Source: Brachionus manjavacas
Lineage: Eukaryota > Rotifera > Eurotatoria > Ploima > Brachionidae
Length of the DNA stretch: 64,000 bases
Assembly: GCA_019054805.1 (NCBI GenBank)
Contig: JAHQIY010000003.1
Location: forward strand, 4,774,001 to 4,838,000
Direction: 5' to 3'
Under the pieces are notes generated by a model. It was not told the DNA's origin. It made no database searches and worked only from the letters and a program-made list of their open reading frames with translations. This document shows positions 32,971 to 44,867 of this stretch, in pieces (the first letter of the stretch is position 1; every line of letters starts with the position of its first letter). A program made the translations under genes and the position numbers.

Positions 32971-35168
32971 ATGTTTCCATTGTGAGAAGGACCGAAAAAA
33001 CATTTTCAAATTTTTGACTTTAAATCCAACTTAATATTAATTTCTTAGTTCAAATATTTCATGATAAAGGAGAATCTGACCAAATGCAGCAAAATAAGGA
33101 TATTATCGAAAAATGATTTAAAATAATTGACTAAAAATAAATTATAAAAAATTGTTGAACAATTAGTAGTTGATAGAATAATATTTGTTTGACTTTTCTT
33201 TTAAATCAAAATAGATAATTTTTAGCATTAATTTTGCATATTTTGATATTTCAAAAAAAAATTTATCAGTTATTATTTGAAAGACAATGACTTGGTAAGC
33301 CATTAAGGAAAATTTTTAATTAATTTGAAAATAATTTTTGTTTTGTTTGATATTATCAATTCATGAAAACGATTTATCCTCTTATGCATAATTTGACCGC
33401 ATCGGCTTCGAATGAATTTTTAATTAAGATCTTAATATACCATAAGCTATAGCTTAGCAATAGCTATTCGAGTCTTTTTTGTTAATTTACTTGGGCAAAG
33501 TCAAAAATTAATCAATTTAAAATAAAAGAATATTGTTTTTGAAATTTTTACAGTTAAAAAATTGAAAAAAAAATTTTGAAAAAATAAAAAAAGATAGGAT
33601 TTTTCAGACCTTTTCAAGATCTTTGGAAAAATATTTATTTTTGATATTTAAGCTTGAATTTTTTTTTTTTCTTTTATTCAAATGATATGACTAAAAGTAG
33701 CAAAATGAGCTAGAAATTGAAAAGGAAAAATTTTAAAAAAAATTAGTAATTAAAACTTCTAACAAAATAACAAGTCCGAACAATTCTGATTAAAGCCAAA
33801 GCCATGACTCGGACATTTTAATTTCTTTTAAAAATCCGACATGAAAATTTTTAGGTTTTATTAGTAGTAGTAAAGAATGTTGTAGGGATAATGTCCCAAA
33901 CTTTAACATCCGGTTTTATTCATCCTATTCAATTTTCGTTCATTAAAATTTTCCATTACTTTTCAATTCTGTTTTTGAATAAATTAGTATCAATCAGGCT
34001 TTTGGTACTGTAGTACAGGCCGAGTGTCTGATTGTGTCACTATACTACAGTACATTAAAGAAAATTTTTCCAACAAGTCAAGACTTGGAATTAAAAATCC
34101 TATCTTTGACTCATGACTTTTAAACAGCTCTGAATTAAATTTATTAATATTTATTTTCTAAATAGATTTTTTATCTTTTTTATAATCTTTCAAAAATAAT
34201 TTTTATAAAAAAGATACAAATATACTGTTTTCACAATTATTCAACCAAAATTATAGAAAATTTTTCGTTATTTTCGGTTTTTTACGTAAAATTTCGTAAA
34301 CAGAATAAAAGCCAATAGATAAAAAAATTTTAAATTTTCACATCCCTATAATTTTTATAATTTTTTGAAAAAAAAATTTATTTATTTTTTAATTTTCTTT
34401 ATTTAAAATAGTCATGTATTAAAGTTATTTAAAATTCTCAACTTTAATTAATAATTTAGGAAATTGAAGTTGTAATTGCTAAAGAAGGAGACTCGTAATT
34501 CATTAAAACTTTTGTACGAAATAATTTTTATTTCTTTATTTAAAAATTTCTTTCTATTAAACCTCTTTTCACTGAAATCAATAAAAATTTATGAAAAAAC
34601 ATGCTCAAAAAATTGAAATTGAATTTTTTTTTATAATTACGAAAAAAATTAATAAGGTGTAAACAAATCATCACTGTTGTTCTTTTTTAATTTAAGGAAT
34701 TATTTTTGAATGATCATAAAAATTAACTGGCAAACCCATTTATATAATAAAATTTAGACGTAATAATTTAATCAAATAGCTTTAAATTAAACTCGACAAA
34801 CCAAAGAAAAAGTTAAGTTAACAAATTAGTTAAAAGTTAATAAAAGTCTAAAAAAAATGTTAATATTGAATTTGCTTTGTTAAAAAAAAGATCAAAATTT
34901 TTTTGCATTCATAAGGCCATTTAAAACTTGCATGCTTTGCATCGAACTAAAAAATTTAAATATCACAAGCATTTTTGCATTCAGTTCTCTTTTTCAAACG
35001 AAAATTATGTTGCACTTCACCTTAGCGCATATGCAACCGCTTCATCCACCATTCTTTCACAGACACCAAAACTTTATACTCATTTGCAAGCCATAGACAC
35101 ATCGCTCGCTAGTTACATTTACTAATTTGTATCTATCCATTTATTTAGATTTGAAAAATAGCTCTAAT
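32971..35168. other. Long intergenic stretch upstream of RPL7
   Basis: No gene. Scraps of the AAGTCnnGAC satellite family occur near 33770-33835 and 34060-34135 (ending CTTTTAAACAGCTCTG). An 11-bp-arm hairpin GTACTGTAGTA/TACTACAGTAC lies at about 34006-34052. Less AT-biased sequence at 34900-35168 probably holds the RPL7 promoter and 5' leader; no TATA box was assigned. Confidence 0.45.
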
Positions 35169-36217
35169 ATGGCTGGGGAAAAGTAAGGCTAATTTTATAT
35201 CCCATTTAATCACCGCCAAGATCATGGAATCTAATCAATTTTTTTTAAATTGCCAGACAGACAGCAACAACATTGCCAAAAGTCCCAGAGACTTTGTTGA
35301 AAAAAAGAAAACAAAACGCCGAAGCCAGAGCGGCCAGAGCTAGAGCGTTGATCTTGCAAAAAAAAAAACTCCAAGACACCAAACGCGAAATATTCAAACG
35401 TGCCGAAAAATACGTCCGCGAGTACAAACGCAAAGAGCAAGATTTGGTCAGACTAAGACGTGTTGCCCGAAAACACAAAAACTTCTACGTACCAGCTCAA
35501 CCAAGTTTGGCCTTCGTTGTCCGTATCAGAGGGTAAGCAAAAATAGTCCATTTTGGCGCATTTATTTATTTGAATGTTCCGCTTTTCTAGTATCAATGGT
35601 GTTCACCCAAGAGTGAGAAAAGTTCTTAAATTGTTCCGCTTGAGACAAATAAACAACGGTACTTTCGTTCGCTTGAACAAGGCTACCATCAACATGTTAA
35701 GAATCGCTGAACCATACATCGCTTGGGGATATCCAAACTTGAAATCAGTTAGAGAATTAGTATACAAAAGAGGCTTTGCCAAAGTTAACAAACAGCGCAT
35801 TCCCTTAACTGACAATGCCATCATCGAAAAGGCTTTGGGTAATTTAGATTTCAATTTTTTTTTGAAAAAGCTACTTCTATTTCAATGATTTTAAAATCTT
35901 GACGATTGAAATTTAAAATTAATGATGCTCGTCCGTACCATATGAGAAATAGTCGAACTTGACTTGGAAAATGTTTTTCTATTTATTTAAAATTATGTTT
36001 TCTTTAAGGTAAATACGGCATCATTTGTATGGAGGATCTTATCCACGAATTGTTAAACGTTGGTCCACATTTCAAGCAGGTGTCCAACTTTTTGTGGCCA
36101 TTCAAATTGAACAATCCAAACGGTGGATGGAGAAAGAAAGGAAACCACTTTGCTGAAGGAGGTGATTTCGGCAACCGTGAAGAGTACATTAACCAACTAC
36201 TCAGACGTATGGTTTAA
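35169..36217 (+). CDS. RPL7: 60S ribosomal protein L7 (uL30)
   Basis: Structural protein of the large ribosomal subunit (uL30 family). Exons 35169-35182, 35257-35532, 35591-35838 and 36009-36217; phases agree; 248 residues, the same as human. Landmarks: [20 protein letters not shown] (eukaryote-specific basic N-terminus), [97 protein letters not shown] and [14 protein letters not shown]. The first exon encodes only four codons and two bases, a layout common in ribosomal-protein genes. Coding DNA is clearly richer in G+C and C-ending codons than its flanks, as expected for a highly expressed gene. An acceptor-like TTTATTTAG lies 20 nt before the ATG. Confidence 0.97.
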
Positions 36218-36700
36218 AAAAAATATTTTGATTAAGTTTTCTAATAAACTTAATTATAAAATAAATTTTTTTTTCATTCATTTCATTATTAATTTAACTT
36301 TTAAAAAATTCTTAAAGCCTTAGCAGAAAACAATGGATTTTTTAGATAATTAAGCTAACTTACGTCTTTTTATAATTATGATTAAATTGTAAAGTGAAAT
36401 AACATTAAGACGATTTTTTAAAAATTAATGTCGCACTTTTAAAAAAATATTTCAATAATTATTTTTACTAAGATTAAATTTCTGCTACAAGTTAAACCGC
36501 AGAACTAATCATGAGCTAAATTAAGAACCGGTTTTTTAGTTTTTACTAAAAAAAAACCAAAATTAAATATTAAATACAAAATCAAAAAAATATTTAATGA
36601 ACATTTATGGCTCTTTTTTTTACTAAACGACAAGAGTTGGCTAATTAATAATAAATGTATTTTTTTATTAATTTAAAATAGAAAGTATTCAATGTTGCTG
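36218..36700. other. Intergenic, nothing seen
   Basis: 3' flank of RPL7, AT-rich. Confidence 0.5.
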
Positions 36701-37563
36701 GTCGTTTAGATGAACCATAGTTCACCTATTATATGAACAATTCTTGTTCTCAGGTTTTGTGAACTTTTAGTTCAATTAGTCTACAAAATGTGCAATCTTT
36801 TGAGGATATTATGAAGGTGAGAGAGGTTTCAAACTAAATATTTCCAGGTCTCATAACAATAAATTCAATTATTGATTTGTTTATTCAAAACTTTAACATT
36901 ATTATTTAATATAAACTTGGATTATTTTTTATTTTGTTTATCTGTTTCGGGCATTAATGGCATTTCATTAAATAACTTAATTAAATTTGATCTAAAAAAT
37001 TATAAAATTTTTAAATTTACTCATTAATATTTTTCTATCTTTTTCTAATTAAATTTAAGAATCAATTTTTTATCGAGCACTCAAATCAAAATCAAAATCT
37101 TTACTTACATCTAAATTTAGGACCGAATTAGAAAAAAAAAAATATTTTAAATTATTTCATTTAATTCTTTAGTTTTTTCTTACCTAATTTTTAACCCCTC
37201 ACCATAGCTCAAAAACTTGAGTTTTTTGCCTCCAATTAATTTTTAACTTTTCATTTTTAAGTGCGGCGTCTAGTTAGCATCTTCGGTTTTGACCCAGCAT
37301 TATCGCAGGTTTTTTTAATTTTAAAGCTGCGTCTAAACAAGAAAAAGGGCTTTTTTATGCACGCATTACATGGGATTTTACATGGGATCAATAATCGCTT
37401 ATGTGTGCACAAAATCCTAGAAATCCAAGATCTCGCAAGAGTTTATGGTAATCTTAATATCGTTCACATAATCCTATTTTGGTTAAGCTTTTCGTGAACT
37501 GATAGCTGTCAAAACCTTAGAACAAGAATTGTTTTCATAATAGGTGAACTATAGTTGAACGAT
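36701..37563. mobile_element. Inverted-repeat element, about 860 bp, class unknown
   Basis: The left arm 36701-36757 (GTCGTTTAGATGAACCATAG, then TTCACCTATTATATGAACAA and TTCTTGTTCTCAGGTTTTG) recurs inverted at 37508-37563 (CAAAACCTTAGAACAAGAAT ... TAGGTGAACTATAGTTGAAC). The arms are about 85% alike. The interior is AT-rich with no transposase; a 78-codon frame at 37261-37497 resembles nothing known. Target duplication not identified. Confidence 0.7.
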
Positions 37564-37690
37564 TAGACCCTATTAAATTTACAATTTATTTGAACAAGGG
37601 TTAAAACAAACCAAATTTCTAGCATTATCTTGATCTTGAATTGATAAAGATGTTGAAAATGATAATTCTTCAGAAATTTTTTTTTAAATT

Positions 37691-38450
37691 GTGAAAATCC
37701 ATGCAGATGATACTAAACTGGAATCAGAAATCAGTGCAGCGAAACTACAATCAGATTTAGATTTTGTTTTCAAATGGACTCAAGATAGACTACTTCTCTT
37801 CAACACATCAAAATGTGTGGTCATACATAATGGTCATAAAAACAGAGATTTTCCTTGTTTTATCAATGATAAGCGGTTAGCAACCTCAAAAACTGAAAGA
37901 GATCTTAGAGTTATTTTCAACACAAATCTGAAATGGAAAAATCAAGTGATAAAGTCTACAAACAAAGCAAATCAAATGTTAGGTTGCATCAGGAAATCAT
38001 TCACTCGTTTTGATTGTAAGATTTATGTTGAGATCTTTGTATTTAGCTTTTGTTCGTCCTCTTTTGGAATTTACATTGCTTGTATGGTCTCCAATTCTTA
38101 AGTCGGACTGTGAGAATGCTGAAAGAATTCAACGCAGAGCTACGAAATTTGTTTCTTCAATTAGAAACAAACCATATGAAAGTAGAATGAAGGCTTTGAA
38201 TATTCCAAATCTGGTGGAAAGAAGAAAAGGAGGTGATCTTTTTCTTTTGATACAAGTTCATGCATGGAATAAAATTGGTTGAAAAAAGCAACAATTTTAA
38301 AGTCACAAAAATTCAAGAAAGAGGTCAATGCTTTAAATATCACAAAGAATAGAGATAACTTTTTTTTTCTAACAGAATTGCTAGCATATGGAACTCGCTG
38401 CCAAATCAATTAGTTGAAGTCTCCAATGTTAACAGCTTTTATGCCTTAGC
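37691..38450 (+). mobile_element. LINE RT C-terminal half (CR1/Jockey-like), dead
   Basis: From the catalytic motif on: KIHADDTKLESEISAAKLQS, DFVFKWTQDRLLLFNTSKC, GHKNRDFPCFINDKRLATSK, ERDLRVIFNTNLKWKNQVI, then after a frameshift FVRPLLEFTLLVWSPILKSD, ERIQRRATKFVSSIRNKPYE and NLVERRKGGDLFLLIQ. The ADD motif is present and upstream parts are absent. Confidence 0.88.
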
Positions 38451-40590
38451 GTTTTTACTTATTTTACTTTTTGATCTATTTTACTTTTTGAATGATGAAT
38501 TTAAATTTAAATTTATTTTTTTTTAAATTTCCAATGAATTTGATTATTTTTAATCAAATTATTTGTTAATTTAGAATGTTTAAATTCTCTTAATTTACGA
38601 TTAATTTTAAAATAAACCAGCCTGGACATTTTAGTTTTATTTTTTTATACCCAAAAGTTTAATTTTTTTAGCTTAATAAGCTAAAAACTGTAGCTCTGTA
38701 GCTCAATGAGATTAAGCTTTTTTAGAATTTTTGATGATGATATTTGAAAGACATTGATTTGATTTGTAGATAGACTCCTGAAATAAACTTATATTGTCTG
38801 TATTGCAACTAGTTTTTCAATGAACTTGAATTATTATTATTATTATGAAATAATCTGTAACGATTAATGCTCGCGGAGCTGAAGTTCTATGATACCCAAC
38901 AACGGAAAATGCGATACATTTTCCTCTAAATAAGACGAGAATAAAATATGAAATTAAATTTAAATTTTTTAAATTAATAGGGTATATAAAAAAAACGATA
39001 ACTAAGAATCACATAAGAAAATATTTTGTTAATGTTTCTTAAGTTGCATTTTATCTTAATTTTCATATTATAAAAAATAAAAAATAAATAGTAAGAAAAT
39101 AAGTTTTAAGAAAAGAATTGTTAAAAAAAAAATTGTCTATTTTTTTTAGAATATATTTTCAAGTATTTTTTAGACAAGAAATTACAAGAGATACAAGAGA
39201 GTCAAATAAGACTTGATAAAGACTAATTTCGCAGCCTCCCAAATCTTTTGCCTCAGGCCCGGTAGGTTCATTAAGAAGTCATAATACAGTAATACAGCAC
39301 AACTTCTTCATAAATAGACTACAACCTTTATAAAATCATTTACCATCTGGAGGGAAAACTCTGAGGTCATTAATTTAACTTTTTCTTATGAATTCGTTAG
39401 TTTTAAACAAAAATCCTATTTTCGAAATCTAATAACTTCAGGCGATCGACTCTCGATTACCCTAAAATAAAATAAAAAGTCGCTTGATAAGATTTATTAT
39501 TATTTTTTAATAAAATTCACAAATGGATTCCTTTCAACAATTATGTTTTGTTGTAATTTTTAATTCATATTTTTAAAAATGAATTTAAAAAAATTCTTTA
39601 TTTTGAGATTCGAATATAATCTTTAATCTCTTCATTTTTTGTTTAATTTCAAATATTTTTGCAGAATTTACTCTTAATCCACATTTAACATATTCTAATA
39701 GTGGTTGCAGCATAAAAATTTCTTTTAACAAATGGCTTGTTTTTTCAGATCTTCGAAAGAAGCTAGCGGCTCTTTTTTGTAGCTTTGTATGAATTTCATT
39801 CAAAATTAAACAGAATTAAAAAAAAATAATCAATAATCTAATTTTACAATTTTAAAAATAATATTTATCTTTAAAAAACATTTATAAGAGTTTAAAAACT
39901 ATCTTATTTTCTAAAAAATTTATTGAACAGACTTTCAAATTTTTATAATTAACAAAAAAGACTTAAGAATTTTGATTTTATAATATTTAACTAAACTTAC
40001 AAAAGCTCTTGAGCTTAGTCAAAATTTATTTTGAAAAAAATATTGACTAAAAATTTATTTTACTTTCAGAGCATAAAACAATATTTCGCTATCAAATTTT
40101 GGACCAGTTTTTATTTTTCGCCTTTAAACCATTTTTAGCTCATTGTCACTTCAAAAACAAGTATGTTTACTTTTGTTTACTAGATTTCGTTTTTTTAAAT
40201 TTTTTTCTTTATTGATTAACTTTGTTGATAAGAATTAAAATACTCAATTAAATGATGACACGATTAGCGAATTATACGCCCTAAAAATACCTTAGATTTC
40301 ACGTGATTAAAATTTTTGAATTTCATCGTCTGTTGGTACCAGAGTCTGAAAGATTATTACCCAAAAAAGTTGTGTATCTTTCAAGACTCATAACTAACGA
40401 TTGGAAAAAGGCATTCTAATAGCCGACCCCTCTATAGAAAGCTAAGACCTTTAGCCACAAAATAAAGGTGCTAGTTTAATAAGCTGCTTATTGATTTCGC
40501 TAAGAGCAATAATCAGAAAAATTGATCATAAATCAAAGATCACTTTAATGAAAATGATCCTTAAGTGTTCTTTTTGTAATACTTAAGTCT
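38451..40590. other. Intergenic, no gene firmly supported
   Basis: AT-rich. It includes a minus-strand frame at 39585-39803 listed separately. Confidence 0.45.
39585..39803 (-). other. Possible exon of an unknown gene
   Basis: Minus strand reads NEIHTKLQKRAASFFRRSEK, TSHLLKEIFMLQPLLEYVKC and AKIFEIKQKMKRLKIIFESQ: amphipathic, balanced composition, less Lys/Asn/Phe-biased than chance frames here. No family recognised and no matching neighbouring exons traced. Could be chance. Confidence 0.25.
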
Positions 40591-40599
40591 TTAGAGCTG

Positions 40600-41735
40600 C
40601 TGTCATATATAGTGATCACTGTCTGGTAGGAACGTGTAAAAAGTTAAAACTGAGGAAAGCCTATCAGAGAAATGCCGAAAATAAATACGATGTCAGACGT
40701 CTAGCTGATCCCAAACGCAAAACAGAATACGGGAGAAAACTAAGAAAGAACCTCCAAAAACTTGAACGGATATACAGAAAAAATGGTTAAAAATACGGAA
40801 AGATGGATATGTGCACCGATAGTTGAAGGAGGGGGATCAAAGCGAAAATGCTTCAAGCAAAATCTGAACTAATTTGGGAGAAATTAGAAGCATCATATAG
40901 AATAAAGAACAGGATTATGAAGAGAGTAGCAAGGTGTAATAAGCGAAACTATATAAACCAATGTGCTAGCGAAGCAGAGGTAGCCAGCTCAAAAGGGGAC
41001 CTACAAATGCCACATAAGATCACTGATATTTGGCTTTTTATAAAAAAGAACAACATTAGTTAAAGACATAGAAGGTCGTATCTTTACAACTGAAAGAGAG
41101 CAGGAACATAGATGGGTGTAGCACTTAAGCGAAGTTCTAAATAGGCCAGAACTTAAAGAGTCTTTACAATCAAGTAATAACCTTGATATTGTCACAAAAG
41201 TACCTAGCCAGAAAGAAATAGAAGCTGCGCTAAAGGATCTGAAGAACAGAAAAGCCCCGGGTATCGACGGAGTCACGACAGAACTTTTGAAAGCTGACGG
41301 AAGGATTACAATGCGTTAGATTGCAAGACTTCTTCAGCAAGAATTGGTGGCTAGAAATCATACCAGATGACTGTTCAAAAGACCTAATAGTTAAGCTTCC
41401 TAAGAAAAATTGTTCTGTGATAATTTTTAAGTAATAACACTGCTACCATCAGCAAGCAAAGTGTTCTGCAACATAATTTTGGAAAGAATCAGGAACGCTT
41501 TGGATGGTGTGCTTAGAAAAGAACAAGTAGAATTTAGACGAGGTAGAGGATGCATAGACCAGATATTTACACTTAGGAAAATCATAGAACAGAGTCTAGA
41601 ATAGAATAGCCCCTTTTATCTTAACTTCATTGACTTCAAAAAAGTCGTTGATAGCATAAAACGAGAAACCTTGTGGGGTAAGACCAGCATTAACATGGAG
41701 GTCAGCAATCACGAAAGATCTCATCAATATGAGAA
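40600..41735 (+). mobile_element. RTE-like LINE, second copy, dead
   Basis: Same family as 31151-32095 but covering earlier parts: endonuclease end SDHCLVGTCKKLKLRKAYQR; linker LIWEKLEASYRIKNRIMKRV; ALKDLKNRKAPGIDGVTTEL; LERIRNALDGVLRKEQVEF; GRGCIDQIFTLRKIIEQSLE; FYLNFIDFKKVVDSIKRETL. It then jumps to a C-terminal scrap (KTSINMEVSNHERSHQYEND). Many stops and shifts. Confidence 0.88.
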
Positions 41736-41998
41736 TGATATGAATAAAATTAAAAAGTTAAAATTTAACTTCGAACTAAAAATAATATCAAAAAAATTTT
41801 TATTCAATACCATTGAATAAGATTTGAATGAATTTCAATCTTGAATCATTTTTTAGGCTTTTAATATTTTCAAATCGGACCAAAATGACAATCATATAAA
41901 ATAATAAAATTAAGAAAGTATTATTTTAATTTGGTTTTAGATAGTTCATAGTAATACTTTTTGTCAAAAAATGAGAAAAGATTTGTTAAATTTTTTAT

Positions 41999-43531
41999 TT
42001 AATTTGAAAAATATTTTTCATCCATTCTGGAAATTGCTTCTGAATAAAACTCTTGAAGTTTTTTTGAAGAATTTTTGGCAATCTTAAAGCAAAATTTTGA
42101 TTATTTTAGTAACATATAAATATAAAAACTCAAACTTACATCAACTATTGAGTATAAAGAGTCTGGATCAAGACTACCAAAACCATCTTTGCTAGTATAT
42201 CGTATATTTCCTTTATTATCAAACCCGAATGTAATTCTCACTTTGGTCACAGATTCTTCCTTTAAGTCTGAATCGACTACATAATTATTTCCTATTTTAC
42301 AAACACTAACTGAATGTGGTAGGTTATCTACATTAAGTTGCATAGCCTCTTCGTCTTCATCTGCAAAATCAATTTCTATTTGGCCTTCATCATCTGACTT
42401 AGTGGTTAAACGTGGAAATCTTGCTCGAGCCAATGCTAATTTAGTTGCCAATGCACACGCATCATAGAGATTCCCAGAAGATTCCAATAACTTTCGAAAA
42501 AAGTTGATTATTGTTCCAATTTAAGCCTTAAACTAATTATACCACAATGTCTACATTTAAATGCCAGCATTTTTTGCCAGAAACAATATTCAACTGAGTT
42601 AGATCAAAATTTTTAGGAGAAAATAAATTTGACAGAATATTAACGATTTGTGATGCTATTTGCTCGCCACCTCTTCCCTGAAATTCCGGAGCAGCATTAG
42701 CCGAGCTTAATAAACACTTCAAAAATCTTTCTAATTATATCAAAATTAATTACCAGTCTACGAAAAAATCCAATTTTCCAAAATCTGGGGTAAATGCATC
42801 CGGCGTATCTAATTCGGCTTTAACCGCAGCAACAACTTTAGTATCACCCTTTAAAAATATTTAAAAAAACATTTTCCAAAAATAAATTTATTTACCAAGA
42901 TAAGCTGGCATGATCCGTAACTGTTATTAATTTTATTAAATTCAACCTTAATCGGTCGGTAATCGTTTGGTGCTCTGCCATCTAAACGAAGCTCATCCTG
43001 AAATAAGTGAATAATATTTTATTAATTTTAAACATTTTTTTAATTTGATTTAATTGACAAATTTTTAGTTTCGAAATCGAATTACCTAAAATTGAAAAAT
43101 CAAAACTCAAATGTTATGGTAAAATAAGCACCCAAAATTAAATTTATTTTTTAGATTTAATGTTTCTAAAATTTTTCAAAAACTTTGCTAAAACTAAAGA
43201 TTTTAAATCAAATAATAAAACAGTTTTTGTGGTAACCTTTAAATAAGTTTAATCTTAAAGCAATAAATAGATTTTGAAATAAACTTTTGTCACTGATTTT
43301 AATGTGTAAAAAAACTTGGTTTAAGATTACCAAAATTAGTTTATCTATGATTGAGATAGATTAGAAAATCGATTCTTGGTCTCTTTTGGAAATTGTTTTT
43401 AAAGACCGAATTTAAATCCTAGCTTAAATAATTTTCTTTAAAGATCAAGTTATAAATAAAAATTTGATAATTACTTGAACACCATGGAGTAAAAATATCT
43501 TTTCATATTCACTCAAAAATGCTTCACACAT
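41999..43531 (-). CDS. EXOSC7: Exosome complex component RRP42 (EXOSC7)
   Basis: RNase PH-like subunit of the hexameric ring of the RNA exosome, which threads RNA to the catalytic subunits; the ring subunit itself is inactive in animals (family knowledge). Exons in gene order: 43531-43475, 42997-42896, 42848-42754, 42705-42543, 42490-42140 and 42082-41999; 283 residues (human 291). Landmarks: EKIFLLHGVQDELRLDGRAP, GDTKVVAAVKAELDTPD, FFVDC + SANAAPEFQGRGGEQIASQI, LLESSGNLYDACALATKLAL, LPHSVSVCKIGNNYVVDSD and DGFGSLDPDSLYSIVD. Intron 3 must use the TTTATTAAG acceptor (42706-42712) to restore the conserved VDCSANAAPEF; the nearer GAAG would break the frame. The ATG is 7 nt after a TTTTATCTAG site, and PHGDH ends 195 bp upstream. 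Confidence 0.95.
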
Positions 43532-43726
43532 TTTAAATCTAGATAAAAGAAGTTCAATGTTTTCTATTTTTGAACTGCTAATAATAGTTTTTTAAGACTG
43601 AACGGTTTAAATTTAAATAAAAAATAAATAGTTTGTAATTTTATTTTGTTTTTAAGAATAAAGGTCTAAGAAAAAAATTCTAACTAAAACGTAAGTAAAT
43701 AAAATGGTCTAATCTGACCAAGCTTT

Positions 43727-44867
43727 CTAATTTCTGGCTTCGATATTTTTGTTTTGTAATTTATCAAAATTAACCTTAAGAAAAAAAATAGAAAAATTAT
43801 TTTTAAAAAATTTTTTTTGAAATACTTACACCTCCTTCGAGCTTGCCGAACTTAACAAATTTAACAATTTGTTCAGCTATATCTACAGCTACACGATTTT
43901 GGGCCTCAATCGAACTAGCACCCAAATGTGGAGTACAAATAACATTATTGTGTCGAACAAGATCAAAATTTTTAGTCGGCTCTTGGGCAAATACATCAAG
44001 GCCAGCACCGGCACACTGGCCAGAATTTAGGGCCTGGAGTAGATCATTCTCTTCAATTATTCCTCCTCTGGCACAATTTACCAATCTAAATCCGCGCTTG
44101 CATTTCGACATAACTTCAGCGTTAATTAGGTTCTTGGTCTCTGGCATGAAAGGCACATGTACAGTGATATAATCAGCTTGAGGCCAAATTTGATCTAAAC
44201 TCATTGATTCAATATTCCATTGAGCAGCATCTTCTGCTTTTACAATTGGATCATATCCAATAATTCTCATACCGAAAGCTCTCATTCTCGAAGCGACCTC
44301 TCTGCCGATTCTTCCCAAGCCCAAGACGGCCAAGGTTTTACCATACAATTCAGTTCCCATGAATTTGGATCGTTCCCATTTTCCATCCTTCATTGACTGG
44401 TTTGCTAGTTGCAAGTTTCTGGCTAAGCCGGAAATCATGGCACATGTCAATTCAGCAGCGCTAATGGTGTTCGAACCAACTGCGTTCATGACTAAAATGT
44501 TCAAGTCACTGGCAGAAACACAATCGATATTGTCAACACCAGTTCCGGCTCTTGCAACCAATTTCAAGCTACCAACACCACTATTCAAGACTTCTTTGGT
44601 CACTTTAGTCGCTGATCTAACTACCAGACAATCGTAATTCTATCAAAAAAAATTTTTAAAAAATTGCTTCAGAACTATTTTTAGAATTTCTTTGAAGATA
44701 ATAATTGCAAAACAGAAATTTCAATTTACCTTAATTTCTTGTTTAAGTTGATCAATTGTTAAAGATGTATTTTTGACCACGTTGAAACCATTGTTTTGTA
44801 GGATTTCTACACATTTAGCATTCACATCATCGCTAATTAAAACATTTTTAATATTGTTTAGTGCCAT
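43727..44867 (-). CDS. PHGDH: D-3-phosphoglycerate dehydrogenase, short form
   Basis: First step of serine synthesis from glycolysis: 3-phosphoglycerate + NAD+ to 3-phosphohydroxypyruvate, in the cytosol. Exons 44867-44730, 44639-43830 and 43774-43727; 331 residues. Seen: NVLISDDVNAKCVEILQNNG, LVVRSATKVTKEVLN, VARAGTGVDNIDCVSASDLN, SMKDGKWERSKFMGTELYGK, the NAD-binding VLGLGRIGREVASRMRAFGM with GYDP, LVNCARGGIIEENDLLQAL (catalytic Arg), GLDVFAQEP (with catalytic Glu) and VICTPHLGASSIEAQNRVAV (catalytic His). The chain stops about 20 residues after the last helix, so the vertebrate ASB and ACT-like domains are absent, as in nematode short forms. EXOSC7 follows on the same strand. Confidence 0.95.

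Noticed and set aside
32795-33034. 79-codon open frame as a small gene
   Set aside because: It runs through the inverted ends of a hAT MITE with an 8-bp target duplication; the frame is accidental.
35839-36008. Box C/D snoRNA in RPL7 intron 3
   Set aside because: An AATGATGC string resembles box C, but no matching D box or terminal stem was found.
37261-37497. 78-codon frame as a transposase
   Set aside because: No DDE, zinc-finger or HTH motif; it lies inside a non-coding inverted-repeat element.
42706-42761. Non-canonical (GT-TG or TG-AG) intron in EXOSC7
   Set aside because: Using the TTTATTAAG acceptor at 42706-42712 gives a normal GT-AG intron and restores the conserved VDCSANAAPEF.
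43843-44637. Plus-strand frames opposite PHGDH
   Set aside because: Shadows of the conserved minus-strand dehydrogenase.
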